A stretch of 64,000 nt of DNA from Nymphaea colorata (lineage: Eukaryota > Streptophyta > Magnoliopsida > Nymphaeales > Nymphaeaceae), in contig NC_045147.1 in NCBI RefSeq assembly GCF_008831285.2, positions 23,026,981 to 23,090,980 on the forward strand, given 5' to 3'. Within the stretch, counting starts at the first letter, position 1; every line of letters begins with the position of its first letter. Positions 11,346 through 21,539 of the stretch are shown here, piece after piece. The translations under genes were made by a program, and so were the position numbers. The notes under the pieces were generated by a model. It was not told the DNA's origin. It searched no databases and saw only the letters and a program-made list of their open reading frames with translations.

Positions 11346-14300
11346 AATTTTCTTCTTTTTTTTTTTCTATAAATAACTTTTTGATATGGATTTCCTACAC
11401 AGCCGATCCGAATATTGGATCCACTGACATCCTTAGTGCAAAAGTTACACAGAAGTTGAGATAAATATCTACTTGTGTGAAAATTGAATGGGAAAAATAG
11501 TTGGCTGAGTGAATACGTCTGTTGTGGTACCACAGGGCAGATTCTATGTATGTTATCTGCATTGCGGCGGCAGTATATATTCACATCAGCTTTTGAAATC
11601 TATTTTTCCAAGGATCATCCGGGGCTTTGTTTTGGAAGAGAAATCTATAGCCATTCATCTCTGCAATCGGTCAGAACCATTTGAGCATGTGAATGACAGG
11701 AGCGAGACGACGGATTTTTAGTAGATAAGATATTGGGGATGAGGATAGCAGATAAGGGGATCCAGTTCGGCAGCGGACTGGGCCCTGAAGGGTTTGCTTT
11801 CCCAACCCACCAACGAATGAGCAGTGCAAGACATATGAACCCAGGTCAACATCCTGTCTGATCAGACTCCTTGAGCCATGATCAAAAGTGGTCCGGGTCT
11901 GGGTCCGGGTGGGGCCGCCGGCTTGATGGGCACTCCCTATTAATCTAGTCCAGAAGTGGGCGCGGCTGGTACACTGTGAGTACAGAACCATTGAATGTAA
12001 ATGAGCTAGCGAACACAAGTTAATAAGACAACGAAACATCAAAACCTCATCATAAGGAGAATTTGTCATGGGGTCAAGATCAAGATCAATTTAAGCAGAT
12101 GCCACTAATGTTGCTTTCTATTATAGATAACCAAACTTACTCACATAAGCTACTTAACTATGTCCCTGGTTAGTTCTAGCACGATAGAGCTTCCTCTGAG
12201 GGATGCTTAATGTTCGGTCATACAAAAAATATGTGAAATTAAACCAAGTTCTATTAGTGTGAATCTAATCATGGGGCAGTTAGTTGGATTCGGTATTAAA
12301 ATTTGGTTTAAAGTAACTGAGACACTCATTTGGCTGGTTTCCCTAAAGCGCTATTTTAAAATCTTAGCATCCAAATTGATGAATGAGTAACATGTAAGAT
12401 GTACTTGAATTTAGAAAATCAATGGAGCTGGAGCTGGAAAACAGTAGAGCATTAAATGACTCTTTCAGAGCCCTCTCCTTGGGTGCTGGTGTTGGCGTCG
12501 GAGATGGGAATGGAGATAGTGAACTACCATTCCCCACTGTCTGGACATGCTTTCTCTTGTATTTTCATGCTCTCAACACCATAAATGCTTTGCACAAGCT
12601 TGTCTTGCGTCTGTAACCAGTGATGGGATACACAATGGTAGATACTCGATTGCCATGGCAGAACCACGTTGCTTTCGGCATTAAAGGAGGAAATGTGGAG
12701 CAAGGACCCTTGATGTAGCGATATGTCTCCCTAGTGAAAGAGAAAAGACAATGGGCAGCACAAAGAATAACATTTCCCGCTTTTGCATGTGAAAAGACTG
12801 GAAATATCATTAGTAAATTTAGGGATTCCAGATTATGAGACCCTTCTTTTTCATGTTTTCCGAATGCTGTTTCAGAAAAGTAGAAATTACCTCAACTTTC
12901 TGTTTAAGGACTCAGAAAGGAGTGGTTTTATTGAGGCTAATCAACACTACTAGATCATGAAAAACCTAATTTTCCATACTAACCATATATGTATATGTAT
13001 ATATTATATCCTAGTGAGAGGCAACATCAAGGTGCAGGTTCAGACCCCTCATGGCTCCCATATAGGGGCACATATTGGACAAATTGGGACACCTTTAGTT
13101 GCATCAGTTTGATACTATGGACCAGCCACTGTTTGTCATGGAGGGGTCAGCTTCAAACCCACATGATCTTTGTCCTCTAAGGAGCAGGGGCCACCATGCA
13201 CCCACTTGTGTCATGGGGACCCAGTGGGCTCATACCCAACACCACCCTACCTGTTGGAAGCAGCACATGTTGTGTTTTTGGATGTGCTGAGTTTGGTCTC
13301 CCTCTAGAGGTTGATGAGCAACTCCCCATGAATCACAAATCCTCTTTCCTTCTCTCTCTCTCTCTCATTCATTCAAAGTAGAGTTTATCACATAGCTTGG
13401 AGAAGTGTTCTTCATACAATCGCTCTTCTTTAACTTTCTATCACATGCAAGGTTAAGGGTATAAGAGGATTCCTCATCCATTTACCATGCAACATTAGGA
13501 AAGCGTTGCAAACGAAGATAGAAAAGGATTAGGATTCACAACTTCACAAATTGACTAAGAGACAAGTTTCTCCATTTTACGAGAGATTTGGAAGTCTTAA
13601 TGTGGAGCGAGTTAAATAATGCACACATAAGCAAACACACACACACACACACAGAATGACACAAATATTATAAAATTGAAGCCATATTTTGGATGTTCTC
13701 GGGCGATATTCTCACAATATGGGAAGGAATTTACCGACAGTCTGAGACATTTAACATGAACACATAACAACAAAATCATAAAACTATCGGCAAGATGGCT
13801 GATCATTAGATACAGACATCATCTCACGTCATCTTCAAAATGTCAAAGCTATGGAACATGTCACATTTCCCAAGATTGAGATATGGGACAAGCATCTATG
13901 GTGGTTGTCGCGGCGTATGCATGTGGCCGGGTGATGGGTGAGAGAGATGAGATGAAAGGAGAGGAACATCGGTTCAGAGATATTGCATGAATTATGGACC
14001 TCAAAGCATGAGAGAACCATGTGCATGATGTACCAATTCACATGGTAGGGCTTCGTCAAATTTATTAGCGTCACGATACTCCCAACCAATATACAAAAGA
14101 AACCAAACCCTTATATATATATATATATATATATGTATATACTCAATCATTGTTCACACCGTCGGTTCACCAGCACCAAACCTTAGAAAAGGAGGAAAAA
14201 AAGAAAAGCAAGACGACGAAATAATGATTGCACCATAAGATCGTGCATATCTAATTTTCTTTATTTATGTGGGAAAGCTATTTTAAATAATGAAACGATA

Positions 14301-14401
14301 AAAATGAACTCCTCAAATGAATTTTATAAAAAATGGAGTTTTTTTATTTTTCTTTGTCAATACGGAGGGAAAAAAAAAAAGCACGGATGGCTTGCACAGT
14401 T

Positions 14402-14789
14402 GCCACGTCAGCTTGCCACGTCAATTTCTTGGCAGCAAGGTTAATGGACACGTCAGCAGGGTCAAACGCCCTTTCATGTGACCCATAGAGGACGGCGGTC
14501 GGCAGGGCAACGCGGAGAGTAAATTTGTTCATGCTACTCAACAATCTTTAACGCCCGGTCAAACTCTCCCGGCCGTTGATCGGCTCATCTAATTCGAAAG
14601 AGACCGCCCATCTAGAAGCTCTGGTGGGGACCACTCAAGTGGGACCTGCTGCTTTTCACTGTTTCTGGACGTCGTTCATCTTGCAGATCAACGGCGATTC
14701 AGAACAGTCCATCGCTTTCCATGTTTCTTTCAGACGCGATCTATGCCAACCATATTCCGACACGTCAACACATCACCGTCCACGTCAGC
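14402..14789. promoter_or_regulatory. Cluster of CACGTCA boxes
   Basis: Five CACGTCA cores occur at about 14403, 14418, 14450, 14761 and 14781, three of them as CCACGTCA. This is an ACGT-core bZIP-type site, and CCACGTCA resembles the unfolded-protein-response bZIP site. It lies 1.1-1.5 kb upstream of EXPA copy 3; whether it controls that gene is unknown. Confidence 0.4.
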
Positions 14790-15570
14790 AACCGTCTTGT
14801 GACCTCCTCTAATGCAAGACTTAAATGGGTCGCCCGTCTTCCCAACGCCCCCCACCTTCTCCCTCTCCCTTTACTTATCTGGGATTCTTTTTCTTCTTCT
14901 TCTTCTTCTTTTTCCCATCAAAAAAGAAAACAATTAATACCGGTTCATTAATTTCATTTTCTTCTGTTCTTTATGAGCATCTCCAAACAAACAAGGAACT
15001 CAGTATTTCAAACTTTTCATTCTTTCTATCACCCAAAAAGAAAGAGCTTTACCCTGACGGCAAGTTTCTTTCGCTCTATGAAGCATACATAATAAGGGAT
15101 ACCATTTTGTGGAACTGCTAAGCAAACAGAGAAAAAAGAGGTCAATTATGACATCTGATATGAACCATCTTCGATTTCTTTTGAAATGAGTGAACATGAC
15201 CCAATTTGTGCACGTTGAATGCAACGGGAGTTTGGGGACTCGTTTTCATATTGATAAAAATGGATTAAGATGTTGATTAGTATCAATAAGTTCGTCACAA
15301 ATGCAAGGTCCACTTGTACATTTGGGCTACATACGGAGTAGTGATGTTTTTGGTCTAAAAACTTGATATGTGGTGGCCCGAACGAGAAAGAAAACTGCCA
15401 TTAACTGTCCATGCATATGTCAATCATAGTCACAAACTTTACGGATATGTTCCATTCTTGGAGTATCATTGATGCTTGTCAAGTGGGCATCAACCCATTA
15501 TGGGATATTATTTATTTATTTAATAAGAAATTTAAACAAATTTTTTGTTTTTATTTTCCAGATAAAATGC

Positions 15571-15635
15571 TCACATGGGCAGTGGGTCCTGTGTGGTGGC
15601 TGCCTGGGTACTAAGCATTTCCATGTGCCCTTTCG
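15571..15635 (+). promoter_or_regulatory. Paired CATGTG module upstream of EXPA copy 3
   Basis: Half A is CACATGGGCAGTGGGTCC, which contains GTGGGTCC, a match to the class I TCP consensus GTGGGNCC. Half B is GCATTTCCATGTGCCCTTTC. The TATA box is about 120 bp downstream. Confidence 0.55.
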
Positions 15636-15752
15636 TCGTAATCTTAACAGCATTAACTAGGACGGCAAAGATTGGAGAGTTCTCTTGCCTGTCTCTTTGA
15701 TGAGGAGGCATTCAAACTCTTTTTCTATTCAACTACCATCTTGGTCATGCAG

Positions 15753-15761
15753 TATAAATAG
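15753..15761 (+). promoter_or_regulatory. TATA box of EXPA copy 3
   Basis: TATAAATAG, 128 bp before the ATG, followed by CCCCTTTGGCTAAGCACAAG, the leader-start motif seen across the array. Confidence 0.85.
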
Positions 15762-15880
15762 ATGAACCCCTCCCCTTTGGCTAAGCACAAGCAAACCCGG
15801 CTAACCAGCTCCTCTCATCTCTCCAGGTTTTCTTAGCTCTCTGATCTGCATTTCCTCCAGAATTTGAAGGGTTTGCATTA

Positions 15881-16840
15881 ATGGCTGCCCTTAACTTCTC
15901 TTCTACTGCAACAACCTGCTTCTTGCTCGTGATATCGTTGCTTACCTTTTCCCCTACCGGCTCCAACGGTGACTATGGATGGCAAGGTGGTCATGCCACC
16001 TTCTATGGTGGTGGTGATGCATCAGGGACCATGGGTAAGTCTGCATTTCTGCATTCAAGCTGTAAATTGAAGAGTTCAAAATTTGCTTGGGACTGGTGGC
16101 TTATTAGTTTAGATGGGGCAATGTGAAACAGGGGGAGCTTGCGGCTACGGCAACTTGTACAGCCAGGGCTACGGCACACTGACTGCTGCACTCAGCACTG
16201 CGCTCTTCAACGATGGCCTCAGCTGCGGGTCATGCTACGAGATGAGGTGCAACGACGACCCCAGGTGGTGCCGGCCGGGCAGCATCATTGTCACCGCCAC
16301 CAACTTCTGCCCCCCCAACTTCGCCTTGGCTAATGACAACGGCGGGTGGTGCAACCCTCCTCTGCAGCACTTCGACTTGGCAGAGCCTGCTTTCCTGCAG
16401 ATCGCCGAGTACAGGGCCGGAATTGTGCCAGTAGCATTCAGAAGGTGAGAAGGCGGTAACTCTTCTGTTTGTTAACAGACCAGATTTTGTGTGGAAGAAG
16501 AACAAGTTGTCTTAATGGCGTTGTTCTGATTAACAGGGTTCCGTGCGTGAAGAAAGGAGGAATAAGGTTCACCATCAATGGCCACTCCTACTTCAACCTG
16601 GTGCTCATCACCAACGTCGGTGGTGCAGGGGACGTCCATGCCGTGTCCATAAAGGGGTCGAGAACAGGGTGGCAGCCCATGTCCAGGAATTGGGGCCAGA
16701 ACTGGCAGAGCAACTCCTACCTCAACGGCCAGTCCCTCTCCTTCCAGGTCACCACCAGCGACGGCAAGACCGTCACCAGCTACAATGTCGCGCCTGCTAA
16801 TTGGCAATTCGGCCAGACCTTCGAGGGTGGTCAGTTCTAG
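15881..16840 (+). CDS. EXPA: Alpha-expansin, EXPA copy 3
   Basis: Exons are 15881-16034, 16132-16444 and 16537-16840, giving 256 aa. Signal peptide is about residues 1-30 (ending SNG before DYGW). Domain 1 has cysteines C55, C83, C86, C91, C98, C111 and C125, the insertion [10 protein letters not shown] (119-128) and the HFD motif at 131-133. Domain 2 begins near V157-C159 and carries surface tryptophans in SRNWGQNW (205-212) and NWQFGQTF (244-251). Intron 1 splits the codon for Gly52 (phase 1) and intron 2 splits Arg156 (phase 2). Introns are short (97 and 92 nt). It is the first plus-strand member of the array, and all subgroup A residues are present (INGHSYF, HAVSIKG). Confidence 0.96.
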
Positions 16841-16935
16841 TGATTACGTTATGAAACAGGGAAAAGCTGGTTTTGGATTTCCTTCTTTTTTGTTTTTCTT
16901 TTTGGCTTTTGAAGAAAGGAAAGGTTGGTAGGATC

Positions 16936-16976
16936 AGCCGATTCTGCTGAGGTCGCTTAATAGCACCCGCAGGGCT
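16936..16976 (+). promoter_or_regulatory. 3' hairpin element of EXPA copy 3
   Basis: The outer stem is AGCC with GGCT, a compensatory change from the GGCC pair in copies 4-6. The core is GCTGAGGTCGC, loop TTAATA, then GCACCCGC. It begins about 95 nt past the stop. Confidence 0.6.
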
Positions 16977-18230
16977 ATAATTTGGGGTTGTAGTAGATAT
17001 ATTACAGTTTATACATATGCATATATTGTCAATATGATTTTGGTCGGTACTTCGTAGCAGTTTTTTGCATTTAAAGAGCACAGTGGGGCAGATAGTATGT
17101 GAAAGGTGGTGTGATTAATGAAGTTGTTTAACTCATCTCAATTTTATATAATGATCCCTCTGCTAAAAAGTGTGTGTTCACGTAAGTTGAATGAAAGAAA
17201 GAGATTAGTTTTTGGCATTTTGCGACCCCCAAGCTATTCAATCATGTCGACTTCACTTGAGAAGCTAATCAAAAATCCAGGTTCTTCTAAATGTTGCCGT
17301 TTGCAACTCAGATCCGGATCTTATATTTGACATTTATCATGAACTCATTTGACAAGGAAGTTCAAATGAACCGGTTCAAATTTCAATATTCTCACATGCT
17401 CCCGTAAAACAAATATTAATTGCTAACTAACTTAAATTGTTTCTTAGAAGACGTTGGTCTCCATCACGTGTAGAGTTCCAACCCATCTAACTTATGAAAC
17501 TGAATCGTAATTATCCCTATAAGAAGAGAAAAAATATTGTTCTGGACATTTTGATTGTGTTGTTTTTTTGTTCTTTTAGCTTGATTGAATTATTCCATGT
17601 TTCATCGGTACCAACTAGCAAGGGTACAACATCGAAAAACTTACCATTAAAAGTAAAGATTCTTATCATGAGCGTGAATAGTGAAAGATCTGTGCGACCG
17701 TGGACGTATGAGATTATTGCTTCGAACCACGTAAATCTTTGTCTTCTTCATTGTTGCTTCTATCTCCCTTTTGCGAGTGCGAGATGAGAGTTTTGTGTGT
17801 TGTTCCTAACTAAGCGAACCTGAATACCAACAGCAAAACTGTTTGTTGCTATGCAAGCGTTTCTTTCTCGCTTCATATGCATGAGATCGATTAGGCGCAC
17901 ACATTTGTCTAAACCATGAGAAGACTACGTCTGTTTCTCCCTTCTAGACACGCAGTATAAGAGCTTGTCATGTCCAGACAAACGAGATAAGGTAGAGATT
18001 AGGAATCTATGCTCCATAGTAGGACCTTTCACCTTTGAATTCACTGAATCAAATGGACTTTTAGTTTGGCAATTCCGTTTCACTAAGAACCAGAACGGAT
18101 TTGACGGTAGTCTTTTTTTGGTCACGCAAACACTTCCCTATCTGTTCGGGACAGAAACACAAAACCCGCTTGGCTTTGATGAGGGATTGAAATGCTCGAG
18201 GGTACACCGAATGCCGCACTGAGCCCATGT

Positions 18231-18430
18231 GGTTGGATATCGAGTTGCGTGCACAGCTCTGTACACGCAACAGAAAATATACAAAGAGACAGGATTGGGG
18301 TATTTTGAAAATTTTTTATAATGATGTGTACCTTTTAGTCATTTTAGTTTTTTATAATTTCTTTTTTAATCGTTTTCAAAATCTTTTGCTTTTTTCACTT
18401 TATGAGGGAATTTTCGTCATTTCATAAAAG
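18231..18430 (+). repeat. Dispersed repeat family A, copy 1
   Basis: It shares ATCGAGTTGCGTGCACA, then AATGATGTGTAC, long T-rich tracts and a GGGAATTTTCGTCATT-like end with a minus-strand copy at about 57640-57815. No transposase or reverse transcriptase coding is visible. A non-autonomous mobile element remnant is likely but unclassified. Confidence 0.6.
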
Positions 18431-18537
18431 TGGCCGTATAACCAGCTCGGCTAGGTCCACCTTGATGCACCCTCGAGCCTCGACTTTGCATTGAGCTTTT
18501 CTTCTTTCACTATATTTTGGCTGCTCGTGTGTTCATG

Positions 18538-18935
18538 TCAATGGATTGGATTTGAATTGCATATTCTTTTAATCATTTTTGTTATTCATATGCCTGGATT
18601 CAAATTCAGATATGAGTGCAAATGAGAAAAGTCTATCTAAATTACAATTCGAATCTGATTTTTACATTTATATCTGAATCTGAATCCATCTGTTTTTCAA
18701 ACTGTAAAAGCATTGGATATAGAATATTTATTTAAAACTAAATCCAATATAAGTTAGAATCTGATCAGACATGTATATATATCTAAATTCGAATTTGATC
18801 CAATGGCATTTGTAAATCTAAATCCTAATGTGATCCGATTTCTTAAGCAGATAGTAAATGTTTTCCACATCCGATTTTTTCAAAACGATTGGATCGGATA
18901 TCCAATTCAAATCATGGACATCCCTAACTAAGACC
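18538..18935. repeat. Degenerate dispersed repeat, family B
   Basis: Rich in ATTCGAATCTGATT-like words; resembles 11125-11345. Degenerate and unclassified. Confidence 0.4.
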
Positions 18936-20133
18936 AACCTTAGTTGATACGTAAGATCTGTTGGAGCAATGAAGGTAAGTACATGGAAATCAAGTCTAAA
19001 CGAAGTCGATCTGGTTAATTAAGAACGTACCCTGGTGAAAAGAATTGCATTTCATCTGTTCCGTCTAGAGGTAGAGCTGTTATTTCGAACCCGTTTAGAT
19101 AACGAACAACTCCATTTCTAGCTTCTTTGAGTCAAAGTTTGGAGACAAATCAAGAATGTGGTCTTTGGAGTTACGCATTTTTAGCTTGCGCATAATTAAC
19201 GAATCTGATTTTACTGGTAGAAGAAAAAGAGATAGTTGCAATTGGAACCATTTACGCTCTCAAAAGGATAAGGATGTTTAACGAGAAAAGCATTTTTGTT
19301 CTTTGAACATATATTCCGAGAAAACATGATCCAGAAACAGTACTGGACTGCCAGAGATTTTTCTCGTCCGCTTTACTCTTCTGCAGGCAAAACGCGATCT
19401 CGTAAAGAGAAGTCGCATTTTGTTTCCCCTCCGATCATCAGCGGTGTACCCGCAAATTAATTAGAGTACTCAAACAAGTAGTTTAAAATTTAAATACCCA
19501 CACTCTCATAGAAATGCAGCGTTTCTCTTATAAAAATGATCATGTTCTGTGCTTCTGTAATGAGAGAGATTGAAATTCCTCCTAAACAAGTCGTTCCTTG
19601 TCTGGTTTGCAGTTCCGTTGTTTACGTATGTGACCAAAAGAGATCGTCATGCCGACGACATGTTTTACCATGGTGAACCTCAATCGGAGGCACCATTTAC
19701 GGTTATTAAACTTAAAAAACGAAAAAGGAGAAAGGCTGATGAAATCGGCGAACCAGCTTTTCTCTCCAGGATCTGTAGGCCCTAACTCGGGAGCCTTAGG
19801 ATCATAATTGGAGTTTGGTGGTTCATCTTCCTTTTTGTGGATCACACTGCTTTCAATAGCTTTCATCCCCCATCGTGTTTTTAGTAGATAACTTGTGGAT
19901 TAGATCATATTAATTTCTTCGCCGTGGAACATGATAAGTTGAGAACAAAACAAGAAAAGGAAAACATGCACCCAACCATCCATGTCGTGTGCAGACATCA
20001 CAACTACGCTTCTTTAATGGATGGTTTATTCGGAGCATCATACATGACTTTTTGCCAATTTTGCGACGTGGGCATTCATCACTATGGACTATGAGTTCTT
20101 CTTCTTCTTCTTCTTCCCTTTTGGTAAAAGGGA

Positions 20134-20200
20134 TGCATGTGCAGAGGGTCCCACGAGCAGACATGGCTGGCTGTGCGCCGAATGTCCGCATGTGCAGCTC
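20134..20200 (+). promoter_or_regulatory. Paired CATGTG module upstream of EXPA copy 4
   Basis: Half A is GCATGTGCAGAGGGTCCC and half B is GAATGTCCGCATGTGCAGCT. It is preceded by a TTC trinucleotide run at about 20097-20115. Confidence 0.55.
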
Positions 20201-20320
20201 TTCTGCGGGTACCGACTGCATGCAGCCGGTCGGCAAGGCATGGATAGATAGCTCTCCTGATTGACTCTTCCTCACACAAAACTCCAAGTGCTTCCCGTCA
20301 GCGACTCTCTCTCTGTGCAC

Positions 20321-20329
20321 CATAAATAG
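20321..20329 (+). promoter_or_regulatory. Degenerate TATA box of EXPA copy 4
   Basis: CATAAATAG occupies the TATA position, 116 bp before the ATG, and is followed by TTCCCCTTTCCAGGCACAA. The first T of the usual TATAAATAG is C. Confidence 0.65.
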
Positions 20330-20436
20330 AGGACTCTTCCCCTTTCCAGGCACAACCAAACTCATCCATCTTCTCCTCACGTTTTCCTTTCAGTACTGTG
20401 CACCTTTTTCTGCAATTGCTTGAGTAGAAAGTTGCA

Positions 20437-21422
20437 ATGGCTGCTGCCTTTAAGTTTCCTGCCGCTGGACATGCAACTTCCATTTTCTTCTTCCTGATCG
20501 CTGTGGTTGCTTTTTCTCCAACCGGCTCTTATGGCGACGCTGGATGGCAGAGTGGCCATGCCACCTTCTACGGAGGTGGTGATGCATCTGGCACCATGGG
20601 TATGCCCCCCCCCCCCAGCAAAAAGAAGTTGAAATTGTTATCCATAGGTGTAGGATTGTTTCGTTTCGTCTGTTCAATGGTATTAGATATTCATCGTTTG
20701 GTGTTAATCTGCTGAACAGGAGGAGCTTGTGGCTATGGCAACTTGTACAGCCAGGGCTATGGCACACTTACTGCTGCACTAAGCACTGCTCTGTTCAATG
20801 ATGGCCTCAGCTGTGGGTCCTGCTACGAGATGAGGTGTGACGACGATCCCAAGTGGTGCAGGCCAGGCACTATTACTGTCACTGCCACCAACTTCTGTCC
20901 ACCCAACTTCGCCTTGCCTAACAACAATGGAGGATGGTGCAACCCTCCCCTGCAACACTTCGACATGGCTGAGCCTGCTTTCCTGCAGATCGCCGAGTAC
21001 AGGGCCGGAATCGTGCCAGTAGCATTCAGAAGGTAAGAAGGCAGTGTTCCTCTGTTAACGGACCAGATTTCTTTGAAAGAAGAACAAGTTTTCTTAATGG
21101 TGGTGTTCTATTTGACAGGGTTCCATGCGTGAAGAAAGGAGGAATAAGGTTCACCATCAATGGCCACTCCTACTTCAACCTGGTGCTCATCACCAACGTT
21201 GCTGGAGCAGGGGACATCCACGCTGTGTCCATAAAAGGGTCTAGAACAGGGTGGCAGCCCATGTCTAGGAATTGGGGCCAGAACTGGCAGAGCAACTCGT
21301 ACCTCAACGGCCAGTCCCTATCCTTTCAGGTCACCACTAGCGACGGCAAGACTGTCACCAGCTACAATGTCGCGCCTGCTAATTGGCAATTTGGTCAGAC
21401 GTTTGAGGGCGGTCAGTTCTAG
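20437..21422 (+). CDS. EXPA: Alpha-expansin, EXPA copy 4
   Basis: Exons are 20437-20599, 20720-21032 and 21119-21422, giving 259 aa, the longest copy because the signal peptide region (about residues 1-33) is three residues longer. Domain 1 has [11 protein letters not shown] in place of [16 protein letters not shown] and HFDMAEP. Domain 2 has GDIHAVS and ends TFEGGQF. The intron 1 donor GTATG is immediately followed by 12 C residues, an odd sequence that may hamper sequencing. Intron 2 (86 nt) matches the conserved intron 2 of copies 2, 3, 5, 8 and 9. All catalytic-type and disulfide residues are present, so it should be functional. Confidence 0.95.
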
Positions 21423-21497
21423 AGAGAGAAAAGATAAACATTTACTTGTTCTTTTTATTATCTGGAACAAGGGAAGAAGAAGGATCATGGAATTAGG

Positions 21498-21539
21498 GGC
21501 CATGTACGCTGAGGTTGCTTCCTCGCACCCGCAAGGCCA
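21498..21539 (+). promoter_or_regulatory. 3' hairpin element of EXPA copy 4
   Basis: Outer stem GGCC with GGCC; core GCTGAGGTTGC, loop TTCCTC, then GCACCCGC. It begins 76 nt past the stop codon. Confidence 0.6.

Larger units (their letters stand above)
10793..15570. other. Head-to-head intergenic region of the EXPA array
   Basis: No gene is supported. It contains a degenerate dispersed repeat near 11125-11345, a (CA)n run near 13634-13654, an (AT)n run near 14113-14134, and a cluster of CACGTCA boxes at 14402-14789 followed by a TTC-rich tract. Confidence 0.5.
16977..20130. other. Intergenic between EXPA copies 3 and 4
   Basis: No gene is supported. It holds two dispersed repeats (18231-18430 and 18538-18935) and otherwise AT-rich DNA. 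Confidence 0.5.

Noticed and set aside
14825-15121. 98-codon ORF with a poly-Phe run
   Set aside because: It is driven by a TTC repeat and lacks any domain or intron support.
16230-16807. Long antisense and shifted-frame ORFs over the expansin exons (here and in every copy, for example 9538-10104 and 31963-32553)
   Set aside because: They mirror the GC-rich exons 2-3 of the true gene, cross introns, and look alike in every copy only because the sense sequence is conserved.
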